Assembly: GCF_023973825.1 (NCBI RefSeq)
Contig: NC_090125.1
Span: 1,299,501 to 1,363,500 of the forward strand
Source: Plasmodium brasilianum
Taxonomy: Eukaryota; Apicomplexa; Aconoidasida; Haemosporida; Plasmodiidae
Reading direction: 5' to 3'
DNA length: 64,000 nt
A model generated the notes under the pieces. It ran no database searches. It was not told where the DNA came from and saw nothing but the letters and a program-made list of their open reading frames with translations. Numbering within the stretch: position 1 is the first letter of the stretch; each line of letters opens with the position of its first letter. Shown here one piece after another: positions 47,001 to 59,478 of this stretch. A program made the position numbers and the translations under genes.

Positions 47001-50000
47001 CACATTCCACATTCTCATAAAAATAGCTACAATAATTTTCAAAGGTTATATCATCATCACTAAGATATTTACAAAAATGCTTATTTTTACATATATATAT
47101 ACGTTTTTTTCTTTTATTTTTTCTTTTATTATTATCTCTATATACACAATCATCATCAGTTTTGTTCCCACCAGGGTAATCGTTTATATAAATCTCGTCT
47201 GTTACATCTTCATGTAAATTGTTGTTACATAACAACCGAGCTGAAGCATTATAGTTCGACATATCATTATTATTACCCTTCCTTTTTAAATAATAATCTT
47301 CTGCATTTAAATGAGGAAAATGATAATTTGCTTTGGTGTTACTATAAATACTACTACTGTCTACTATTTGTCCCTCCAATGTTCGAAGTAGGGAAGAGGC
47401 GCTGGTGCTTTTCCTTCTCCTTCCCCTTCGTCCTCTTACCTTTCCTGCTACTGTTCCTGCTACTTCTACTTCTCCTGCACCTACCACCAAATTATTAATT
47501 TTCTTTTTTCTACCTCTTTTTCTCCTCCTACCCCTTCTATTGCTATTTTTCTTCTTATCACCACTAACTATGAGTGATATGCCCCCTCCTTCCTCCTCTT
47601 CTTCATTTCCTTCATTGTATATGTTCTCTTTGTTATCATTGCAGCTGTACGCGCTATTGTAAACGCTATTGCACATATTATCACACGGGTTATCGCCATT
47701 ATTAATATAATCGCCATTATTAATATTATCGCCATTGTTAATATTATCGCCATTGTTAATATTATCGCCATTGTTAATATTATCGCCATTGTTAATATTA
47801 TCGCCATTGTTAATATTATCGCCATTGTTAATATTATCGCCATTGTTAATATTATCGCCATTATTAAAATTATCTCCATTATTAAAATTATCTCCATTAT
47901 TAAAATTATCTCCATTATTAAAATTATCTCCATTATTAATATTATCGCTATTATTAATATTATCGCTATTATTAATATTATCGTCATTATTGCTATTACT
48001 TCTACTATTGTTGCCATAATCGATACTACAACCATCATTGTTATTACTGCTTCCCTTCTTTTCCGGATAACACTTAAGCACATCAAGGCATACATAATCA
48101 GTAGCCTCCATTTGATTAGATGACCCCATTTGATTATCCACCATGACTGAACAACACCTTTTCATATTTAATTTATACCATAACTTCTTGTTACGATAAT
48201 AATTGTGTCTATATTTTATATAATTCTTTCGTATACTCAGATTAAAATTATATCCTTTGTTGGTCATGTAACATATAGAAGATGCATTAAAGGAGGTGAA
48301 GCTATTACGAATAACGATTTCTTCTCCTGCTTCGCCATTTTTGCAGCTTCCCAAATTTTCATCCTTTTGATTTTGCTCAGCTACATTTGTTTGCATGTTA
48401 CTATTACTATTACTATTACTATTACTATTACTATTACTATTACTATTACTATTACTATTACTATTACTATTACTATTACTATTACTATTACTATTATTAT
48501 TACTATTACTATTACTATTACTATTACTATTACTATTATTATTACTATTACTATTACTATTACTATTACTATTACTATTACTATTACTATTACTATTACT
48601 ATTACTATTACTATTACTATTACTATTACTATTACTATTACTATTACTATTACTATTATTATTACTATTACTATTATTATTACTATTACTATTACTATTA
48701 TTATTACTATCATTGTTACTATCATCATTTTCTTCTTCTTTTTTGAATATACCCTTTTTCCTTCCTCTCTTCACCTCTTTCCTTTCAGTCTTCTCACTGT
48801 CCTTGTACATATCACTTAGGCTAGTTGTACTCTGGTGGAAATAACTTGTTTGTGTAGAAACACCACCATCCATAAGGTTACTATTCATGTTGTACATAAT
48901 ATTACTGTTATACTGACGATCTTGTTTATTAGGAAAATTATAATGCTCGCTTCCCTGAACATGTTTATTAACCTTGTGCATGTTAGCATACATGTCTTTG
49001 TTAACATTGTTTTTATCATAAAAATGATCATACATATTCGTTGCACTGGCATTATTACAAATCATATTAACGTTTATGTTAGTACTGCCTGTGTTAGTAC
49101 CGCCAGCATTACCACTTCCTATGTTCCCCGTGTTATTACTACTATGCCTGCTGCTACTACTACTGTGGTTGTTGGTCTTGTTCCAACCATCTTCCTCCTC
49201 CAAGTGGTTACTAAACTCGCTATTTACAAAAGTGCTGTTGCTGTTCTGACGGTGTAAAGGGTCAAAATACTTTGCACTCTTACTCGTTGATGTGGTTGAT
49301 GTTGTAGTGGATGTTGTTGCTACATTATTATTATTATTATTATTATTACTCATCTGATTTCTTTGCATAATAACCAAATCTTGTTCTACACCTGATGATG
49401 CTACTTCTCCATCAGGCATATGTTTATTTCGAACACGATGAAAATTTTTCTTATTGTTCTTCATGCAACTGTTCATAATACCACTACTACTGCTTACGCT
49501 GCTCATCTCGTTTTGTAGCATTCCTTGTGTTTCTAAAAAGGATTCACTATGAACCACTCCTCCTGCATAACGACCATCATTAATACCTCCATTGTTAAAT
49601 CCGCTTTCGTTCAAGTCATTTCCACTGTTGTCATACTCACGATAATAGTTCAAATACTCTAGAACCCCCTCAGGAATAGTATTTGCATTATTATTCCCAT
49701 CTAAATCTAAATCTCCGTAATGGATGTTGTCATTCTCTGCAACACCTTGGTTATTCTTCAAGTTCTCCATGTTTTGTATATTTGCTACTGCATTAATATT
49801 ACTACCTCCTCCATTTTCCAAATTATTATTATAAATCCCATTGCTCTTCGTACTATCACCACCAACATTAACATTAACATTAACATTAACATTAACACTC
49901 TCTACACTGCTATTATTCATTTGAATGTTACTACCTAGTACAACATTTGACGAAAATTCTTCCTTGTGCAAATTATTCAAGAGACATCTACTAGTACTAG

Positions 50001-50508
50001 TAGTAGTACTACTACTACTACTACTACCATTTCTATTACTTTTTGTATCATTTACATTACATGCATAGTTACTTTGTACCGATAGTTCTTCATTATAACC
50101 ATCACTGCTACTGTTTTTTACATTCGCTTTGAACGTATGCATGTTCTTGCTACTGTCCTCCATGCGATTATCACTATTACTACTACTTTGGCTAATACTA
50201 CTTTCGCCAATATTGCTGTAACTGTTATGGGTGTCCACTACCTTACCTTCTACTAACTTAAATTTTTTTGTACTCACACCTCTACCTGGGGCATTACTAC
50301 TACTACTACTACAGCTACTCTTTTCATTATCATAAGAATCATAAAACGATTTTATTTTATGACTTATGTTGTCATATATAATCATATCATTAATATTTTC
50401 GTTTTCTATTATATCCTTATCATTAATGTTATTATAAGATGTGCTCGTTGTTTGTAATTCATTCATATAGTTATTATATAAATAATCATCCATTTTGTTA
50501 CACCACAA
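42360..50508 (-). CDS. 2531-aa low-complexity nuclear-type protein with one conserved block
   Basis: Exons 44568-50508, 44206-44275 and 42360-43944 (donors GTAGGA and GTAAGC, acceptors AAG and CAG) join in phase to 2531 aa. Most is Asn/Ser-rich low complexity: a Ser-Asn run (residues about 597-704), INNGDN repeats (840-940), His/Gln repeats (1556-1606) and an Asn/His tail after about 2260. Basic AT-hook-like motifs occur: KRGRKKG (about 580), RRGRRRKRGRKKK (about 985) and VRGRRGRRRKS (about 1025), and a KRRRR cluster near 1815, suggesting a nuclear DNA-associated protein. Residues about 1860-2260 are a dense non-repetitive block with TYKMEDLPNELYKNIRPI, GDIRIDFYYRQSERTLCRAC, CWKEVMWRLGIPELHYYN and FVDE-type helices. 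A CRACGRH motif could bind zinc. I do not recognise the fold; it is not AP2 or bromodomain. The exon 2 junction lies within the block, supporting the model. Confidence 0.85.
42700..42960 (-). repeat. Asn/His coding repeat (AATCAT/AATAAT)
   Basis: Trinucleotide array in the last exon of the 2531-aa protein encoding NHNN-type units. Confidence 0.9.
47690..47995 (-). repeat. 18-bp coding repeat (NINNGD/NFNNGD)
   Basis: About 16 units of an 18-bp repeat. Central units read INNGDN, a block of four reads FNNGDN, and edge units read INNSDN. Confidence 0.9.
48397..48720 (-). repeat. 6-bp Ser-Asn coding repeat (AGTAAT)
   Basis: About 54 hexamers, with scattered AATAAT changes, encode an uninterrupted Ser-Asn run of about 108 residues. 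Confidence 0.93.
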
Positions 50509-51376
50509 TGGGTTTCTCGAGCGACCATTCTACTACCTCTTTTTATTGCTTATTTTTTTTTTTCCAATTTTTTGCCAAGTTTTTTTCTCCCTTTTTTTTT
50601 TTATCTTATAAACTCATAAAAATGTTCACTAATTGATCGACGCTCTGGATAACACACACTTTTGAGTATATATATACGATGCACATATATATATATATAT
50701 ATATATATGAATTATATTTATATACTATGTGATACCTGTTCCTATTATATAAACTTATTACATAATCTATATATATGCATGTATGTCATACATATAATAA
50801 TATTATTATGTACATGTACATAATATTATGTACAGACATACAAACAATGCACATATGTAGATTTGTGCTTTAACATTATATGACCGGTTTGTAACAGTTA
50901 CCACACTCGTACACCTTTATATATACTTATTTATACAACCTTTGCTATTACTATTATAGTTAAAACTTATCAAAAAAATATACATAAACACATAGTTCAC
51001 CTACATCCACATGTGTATAACGTATACACACACTGCATATATACATACATAAACAAGAGTACATATAATTCCTATGTATACATATACATAAATATATACT
51101 GTACATACATATAATGCAAAATGATATGGGTCTTTTTAACATAAGCGCTTAAGTCCAAAGAATGTTGGTATTTACATAAAACTATGCAAGAACGGGAATA
51201 TACAAGTGTCTATACAAGTACATACAATATATGCACATGTACATACATATATACATATAGGGTCTTACATATATATATATGTACCTATATGCACTTACAT
51301 GTACCCATATTTATGTAAAATTACGTATATCTTTTACTAATATGTAATAATACTGTACTCGTGAAAAAATTAATAA

Positions 51377-51421
<45 letters not shown>

Positions 51422-51556
51422 TATAAATAAGTATTTAATACATGGACCCTCCCCCCCTTTTACTAAGGGCATATATTCAACAACAGTTGAACGCCAAGAT
51501 AATTATAATATATTTGGTAGTCAGACATATAAATATAAATACATATATATATATAC

Positions 51557-51626
<70 letters not shown>

Positions 51627-52019
51627 ACATATAAAAAAACAACAAAAAATAATAATAAAAATAAAAAATAATAATAAAAAATAATAATAAAAAATAATAA
51701 TAAAAATAATAATAAAAATAATAATAATAAAAATAATAATAATAAAAATAATAAAAAAATAATAAATTAAAAACACCTTAGACTCTTTTTTTCTTCTTTT
51801 TTCAAAAATGTATGAACAAAATACAAAAAACCTAAAGACAAAATTTTAAAATATAATTAACGATCATGTCTATCCTCTAAATATTTCCACATTTAAAAAT
51901 AACAAAAAAGTTAAAAACATAAAGTAAATGCCTTTTATATCATGCTAAATATTACGAATGTATACAAGGCATATATACATACATTTAATATACGTACACT
52001 TACATATATACATAGACAT

Positions 52020-52240
52020 ACATATAAACATACATATATCCATATATACATACATATATCCATATATACATACATATATTAATATATACATACATATATT
52101 AATATATACATACATATATTCTTATATACATACATATATCCATATATACATACATATATCCATATATACATACATATATCCATATATACATACATATATC
52201 CATATATACATACATATATCCATATATACATACATATATA
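52020..52240. repeat. 20-bp ACATACATATATCCATATAT array
   Basis: About 11 copies with C/T variants (TTAATATAT, TCTTATAT in place of TCCATATAT). Confidence 0.88.
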
Positions 52241-54614
52241 TTATATATATATATATATGTATACTTGATATATATATATTTTGCGTAACACCAACAATGT
52301 TAATTTATTTGCTATAACAACATATATATATTATTATTAATAATAATAATATTATAAAAATAAAAAAAACATGTCCCGTTTTCTTACTTTGTAGAACTGA
52401 TATATCTCTTCTCATATTTTAACAGTCATTAAAAAGAAATAAAAAAATAATACAATTTAAAAAAAAATATATATATATTATGTATACATTAACATATATA
52501 AAATAGATATTTAAGTATATATATATATATAAATATATACTCTTTTTTTTATTTATTATTTCAAAAGATAACAGTAAACAAAATGTTGAAAATATAAATA
52601 CTTGAAAAAAATGTCAAAAAAAATAATATAAAAAAAAATATGCGTTGTGAGACTTCAAAAAATAAAGAAAAAAAAAAATAATATTATACAACTATATATA
52701 TAACAATAATATAAATATTAATATAACATATTTTATTTTTATATATTTGAAAAAAAAAATGTATATATATATATATATATATATACATAATACTTGAAAA
52801 AAATTAAGTAATAAATAACTACTTTTTTTCTAAAAAAATTAGAACCCTACCCATCTTCTTATTTTTATTATAAACCAAACAAGAGAAGCTTGGTTGGTTT
52901 CGGTTTTGCTTTTTTCTATTTTTTTTTTTTTTTAATAAAGAAAAGAAATGAAAAAATAAAAAAGAAAAGAAGTGAAAAAAAAAAGAAAAAAAATCAAAAA
53001 AAAAAAAAAAAAATGCAAAAACAATCAATAAAAAAAATTCATTAAAAATTAAAGCATGTAGTAAGAGAGATAGTCTATTTTTTTTTTTTTTTTTTTTTTT
53101 TTAAATAGTATTACAAGTTATTTTATTTAGATGCGCATATATATATATATATGTTTATATGGCATTATATGCTATTACGTACATGCTTAGATAAATAAAA
53201 AAAATTAAAACGCAGTAAAACAAAAAACAAACGTGATCCGTTAATACATTATAATTATAATATATATATATGTAATGTTATTAATAAAACAAAATAAAAC
53301 GTATTTTTTTAATTTGCTGTGGCAGTAAAGAAATATATGATAGATAATAATACTATGATAAAAAAAAAAAAATATATAAAATAATAGTATATTACGCAGT
53401 CTTATTATTAATCATAAAATGATAAAAACAGTTAAAAGAAAATGGCATATATGATGATGTCTGCTTTCTTTTTAAAGAAAAAAAATATATATATACATAT
53501 ATATATAATATATACATATATATATAATATATACATATATATATAATATATACATATATATATAATATATTTATATATATATAAAAAAAAGTAAGAAAGC
53601 ATTGAAGTATGAAAAAAAAAATTAATGGGAAGAAAAGTAAATAAAATGAACAAAATAAAAATAGACGTATAAAAAACAATTTCTTTTGTACCATATATGG
53701 TATATTATCAACGTCAAAATAAATGATGTTTTCAATCGAAACAAAATTACTTTGGACAAGAACTTTATAAAAATGGCTGATTTGAATTAAAAGAAAAAAA
53801 CAGTGGCACTTATACATATATATATATATATATATATATGTATACATGTATACATGTATAGTTGTAGTAACAACTACATATATACATTTAAGTCCGTACA
53901 TATGTGTATATATATATTTATATGTATATGTTGTACAACATTTTACTGCTTGTTCTTTTTTCGTTAAGGTTGTAATGATACGGTGAGACTTTTTTTTTTT
54001 TTTTTTTTTGAGTTTGTTTTGGTATTTACAATATTGTTAAGAGTATAATATATGATATAAATGTATGCTTATGCCAATAAAACGTACTTTGTACATATAT
54101 ATAGATGAAAATTATATATAAAAAAATAAAAATTTACATATATATTATGTATGTATGCATATAAACATATATGAATACAATTTATTGCTCATTTGCGTTT
54201 TACTTTATTCTATTTGAATATAATGTAAGTGCCATTAAAGCAAGCCTTCATATAATATGAACTTTTAATAAACTAATATGTTGTCATAGCTGCACAGGTT
54301 TTTATTAATATTGTTATGTATGATACATGTAAATGATTTTATTATGTATTAAACATAAATATATAAATACACAAATACTGGTATATATATATATATGTAT
54401 GTTTACATATATCTACATATATGTAAACACATTTATTTTGTATATTTATTTATGTATATTACTTTTTTTTTCTGTACTGTTCATTATATTTCAAAATTTT
54501 CTCATCATCACTTCTCTTGCGCAAAAATAACCCAATTTGTCGCAATATTATACGTCATTCATATATACATAATATTGATATAATAATACATGTATATCGG
54601 TATATATATAATAA

Positions 54615-54800
54615 TATATATATGTATAATAATGTATGTATAATAATGAATGTATAATAATGAATGTATAATAATGAATGTATAATAATGAATGTATAAT
54701 AATGAATGTATAATAATGAATGTATAATAATGTATGTATAATAATGTATGTATAATAATGAATGTATAATAATGAATGTATAATAATGTATTTACAATGA
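54615..54800. repeat. 14-bp AATGAATGTATAAT array
   Basis: About 13 near-perfect copies; the minus-strand reading is Tyr/Ile/His-rich and meaningless. Confidence 0.9.
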
Positions 54801-55485
54801 TATATGCATAATAATGTATATAAGAATTCAATATATATTCAGCATATAATACTAAAGTACGTAAAATAACGCAAATGAAATATAGTGTTACTATAACACC
54901 TTAAATTAATGTGAAAATACTATAGCAATGTTATAAAATATTGACATAATTTTTTTTTTTAAATAAAATTTTATATTTTTAATTATCAGTAAACATGGGG
55001 TTATGAAAAAAATATGAACAATGCATAATTTTCTTAACAATTTTATTTTTACATATTATAAAAAATGAAACAATTGCTTAACATATAAATTCATATATAC
55101 ATAGAAACATACATATATATAATATACATAAATATATACAAATATATACAAATATATAAAATATATAATATGTGTTTATATTATTAATAAAAGTCACATG
55201 TACTATAATAACAATATGTAGTATCTTAAAATTCTGTATTGTACGCATTTTTAATATTCAATTTATAAGGGGAAGGAAAAAAAAGAAAAAAGAAAAAAAA
55301 AATCAAGCATGATTGTGTAGTGTGTTCCTTAAAAAACATATATATTCATTTCAAAAACTCTATATATTTTTTCTTTTTTTTTCTGAACTGTAATTTTCGT
55401 GCATATATATTATTAGAAAAAGTGTATCTTAAATAAAATCAAAACGTTAAAAAAAAATGTAACTATATTACTTAAATAAATACAA

Positions 55486-55523
<38 letters not shown>

Positions 55524-56473
55524 GTATTTTTTTTTTTTTTTGTCCCCCGCCTATTCTACCAACAATATTACCTTTAACCTTATACGGGCATATATATATA
55601 TACATATGTATATATATATATATAAAGTAGGAGCTGATTCAGTAGGGTGTTATAAAATATTACATACCCAATGCAGCCTATATAATACATATATTTATAC
55701 ATACCTAAACATGTACATTTATGAATATGTATATATATATATATTTACATGTAATATTTATTTTTGTATATATACGCATATGAAGAGTAATGATATTTGC
55801 AGTTCATCGCAACGCATATTTTGAACCTAAGAAAAGTGTATATATATATTTTTTTTAATTTATCTTAAAGTATACTATTTTTGCATGCAAAAAGGAATAT
55901 AATATGCATGTTTAAAAATTTATTATATTTATATATATATATATACATAAACTTATATATATAAATAATACATATATATATATATATAAGTATAAATTAA
56001 ATATATATATATATATATATACATATATATATGTACAAATTTAAACAACAATGTAATTTACTATTTTCTTTCACTAAAATTTGAACTAAAATAATTTTTT
56101 ATATGAGTTAATGAAAATTGTAATGCATTTTTTTATATGTTATTTTTATAAATATATTATAATAACTTCATCGGTACACTTCTTTATATATAAAATTTTA
56201 TTAGTTTTTTTTTTTTTTTATTATTAGAGATTATTTCTATTATAAATTTTATTTTTTGCATGCAACGGGTTTTTCCCCTTTTTAATAATAATATAATAAT
56301 AATACATATTTTTAAATTGATATGTAAACAATACACATATGAATTTATATATATATATATATATATTTATTTATGAATGTACAGCATAATATATTATATT
56401 ATTGTGACCATGTACTTTTTAGAAGCTTGAAATTTATAGAAAATTACTCATTGTTCATACGTCAGTAACGTTG

Positions 56474-56505
<32 letters not shown>

Positions 56506-57369
56506 TTTTTTATATATTTGTAGAATACTTTATGTAAGAAAAAATATATTAAGAAAATAATTATAATAAAATATGTTACTGTATAAAAATATGTGTATAT
56601 ATATGTTCATATATATATTTATTTATTTATATTATATATTTTACATACTTATAAGCTTTATTCTTTCCATTTATATAATAAAAGCCTAAATTCCATAGTC
56701 GTAAGAAAGTAACATAATAATAATTCTATTCACTTTTTGTTGATAAAAGAAAATTCTCCTTTTATATTTGTAGTTAATATTCTTTAAATTTTCATCCAGT
56801 TTTTATATAATTAGATATAAAATAAAACTGAATGTAATAAAATCAAAAAAAAGAGTTTCCATAATATACATTTTTGACATTTAAAGGCTTAATATTATGC
56901 ATATATAAATTTATATACTTATTTATATAGTTAATTATATAATTAAATATATATATATATAATAATATTCATTTCATGATCAGATTTAGTACTTTCATTC
57001 GCGATTAACATATTTTAAAATATCCCTGTTTTTTTTTTTTTTTTTTTTTTTATATGCATTGCGCTTATTATTCTTTTTAAATTAAAAAATAACAACCAGC
57101 TTTTAACGTAGAAATCATATTTTAAGTAGTACGAAAATATTTGTAAAAATTTTAAGCCTTATGTGTTTATATATGTGATATGTACATACTCGTATAAAAT
57201 ATATAATTGAATATATATTTGTATAGATGTACACTTAAACATAATTATCTTGTAGAATACATATATCCTTCTCACAGTTAAGTTAGCACACCATTTGAGT
57301 AATTATTTTTATAGTTGTTAATAAGAGCTTATTTCCTAACGGTTTTTCCATTTTCTTTTTTCCATTTTC

Positions 57370-57540
57370 TTTTTTTCTTTTTACATTTTTTTGTTTTTCC
57401 TTTATTCTTTTTTCATTTTTTTGTTTTTCCTTTATTCTTTTTTCATTTTTTTGTTTTTCCTTTATTCTTTTTTCATTTTTTTGTTTTTCCTTTATTCTTT
57501 TTTTATTTTTTTGTTTTTCCTTTTTTTTTGTTTTATATTT
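57370..57540. repeat. 30-bp T-rich array (TTTTTTGTTTTTCCTTTATT)
   Basis: Five units, the last two diverging into pure T/C tract. Confidence 0.85.
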
Positions 57541-58564
57541 TTCTTTTTTCTACCATTTTCTTGCGCACCACTTAACAAGAATCAAATCACTTTTTTGTAA
57601 TCTTAAAAAAAAAAAATCTGAACAGTTCATGCGAAAAATCCATATGTTAAGAATCCATATGAACAGTCCATACCGAACAGACCATATACAGAGAATCCAT
57701 ATGAACTATGCATAACAAATTTCTTGAATTACGTCTTTTGCAACAATATGCAAAAAAAAACCTTTTAATGCAAATGTTATTGCAGCACTGTATTTTTAAT
57801 ATTTCTTTTTTCACCACATTAAACTATGTTTTTTTGCAAGCACTCTACTTCCATAATAATAATTAAAAAATTATGGAAGAAAGCACGCAGTATTATCCGC
57901 GTTCTCTTCCTTAAAAATAATTCTTGCAAAAAATACTATGCATCATATGTGTACACTATACATGTGCACGTATGCATTTATATATTTATATATTGCTTAA
58001 GTACACTACAATATGCACATTTTACTTATTTTTGCCTGTTCCACATTTATTAAGCAATTCGGTGAAAACAGATTAAAACAAAAGCAAAGTTTTATTCTTT
58101 ACATTTTTATAATATATTGTAATGGATATGTTTTTTTTCTATTTTTGTTCAGTACGATCAATTTTTATTTTATGCACACATATATCATAATGTATACTTA
58201 ACTATGTATGTAAAACTGCTTGTATTTAACCACGTGTGCATATAAACGACGTTCTGCTAATTTTGCTGTTTCTACTGCTTCTTTAGCAAATGCGACCATA
58301 ATATGTTAAAGATAAAATCAAATAAAAAGGAAATTAATGCTATTATAGTAGTGAATTATAAAAAAGAGAAATACATAAGGAATATTTTTCTGTGTTCTTA
58401 ATAATTGACAAAAAAGAAAAAACGAAAATATAGAACTTAACTGTTTTTAAAAGAAAAAAAAATAGGTAAATATACACGTAGCAAAATGTATGTACTGTTA
58501 ATAAAAGAAAGGAATAAAACTTAAAGTTTAAGGTATTAAATGTAAAATTTTAGCTTTTTAAAAA

Positions 58565-58825
58565 AAAAAAACAAAACAGAACAAAATAAAACAAAACAAA
58601 ATAAAAAAAAACAAAACAAAACAAAACAAAATAAAACAAAACAAAATAAAACAAAATAAAAAAAAACAAAACAAAATAAAACAAAATAAAACAAAATAAA
58701 ACAAAATAAAACAAAATAAAACAAAATAAAAAAAAACAAAACAAAATAAAATAAAACAAAACAAAATAAAACAAAACAAAACAAAATAAAACAAAATAAA
58801 ACAAAATAAAACAAAATAAAATAAT
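58565..58825. repeat. ACAAAATAAA-type array
   Basis: Mixed ACAAA and ATAAA pentamers in a higher-order pattern; about 260 bp. Confidence 0.88.
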
Positions 58826-59283
58826 AACATAAATAATTAAAGCGCAACGTATGAACTGTTAATAAAAAAAAATTATTAAAACTTGAAGTGTCAAATGTAA
58901 AATTTAGCTATTTAAAAAAAAAAAAATTAAGAACAAAATAAAATAAAATAATAATATAAGAAATTACACCGTAACATATGAACTGTTAATAAAAATAAAA
59001 ACTATAACAACCAAATTTACACCTATCGGTTTGAAGCCTTAAAACAAAACATTATTTTACTGCAAATATAGAAACGGGTCACAAATAATTCCATTACCAA
59101 TTCGCATGTATGCTTACACACATCTACACTTAATGACATGTAAATGTATCTCAGTGTACAGGTTGTGTACATGTATACATGGATATAGGATAAAGTTCCA
59201 ACTATTAAAAATAATTTCCATAATTTAAAGGCGCGAAATGCGTTCATTTTAATATAAAAATAGTCCTAACTGGGGATACATAT

Positions 59284-59447
59284 TTATGCATGATTTGTAT
59301 AATTCGCAAGTCTCTTTATGTTTTCATTCTCTTCAGCTAATGTGTTTTTCCTGTAATCGTAAAATGAGGAAGTAACGCAAAAATTTTGCTTATTTGTAAA
59401 TATATTGGGAATATGAATACATATATGTGAATATTCACATGTGTGTA

Positions 59448-59478
<31 letters not shown>

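Larger units (their letters stand above)
50509..59283. other. 8.8-kb gene-free, extremely A+T-rich region
   Basis: No plausible coding sequence. Hand counts of sample lines between 55.9 and 56.6 kb give roughly 88-95% A+T. It contains (AT)n tracts throughout, AATAATAAAA-type repeats (51640-51775), a 20-bp array with ACATACATATATCCATATAT (52020-52240), ATATATAATATATACAT repeats (53490-53580), a 14-bp AATGAATGTATAAT array (54615-54800), a 30-bp T-rich array (57370-57540) and an ACAAAATAAA array (58565-58825). One C-rich spot is at 51447-51458. The promoter of the 2531-aa gene lies at the left end, and the 3' flank of AMP deaminase at the right. Confidence 0.65.

Noticed and set aside
48387..48844. 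Long poly-Tyr, poly-Leu and Ile/Thr open frames on the plus strand
   Set aside because: All come from the AGTAAT repeat read in other frames inside the large minus-strand exon.
51447..51460. C-rich spot in the A+T-rich block as a possible regulatory element
   Set aside because: A single short C run with no repeat, symmetry or neighbouring gene to support a role.
53392..53901. 169-codon open frame in the gene-free block
   Set aside because: It runs through (AT)n arrays, has no domain-like segment and no splice partner.
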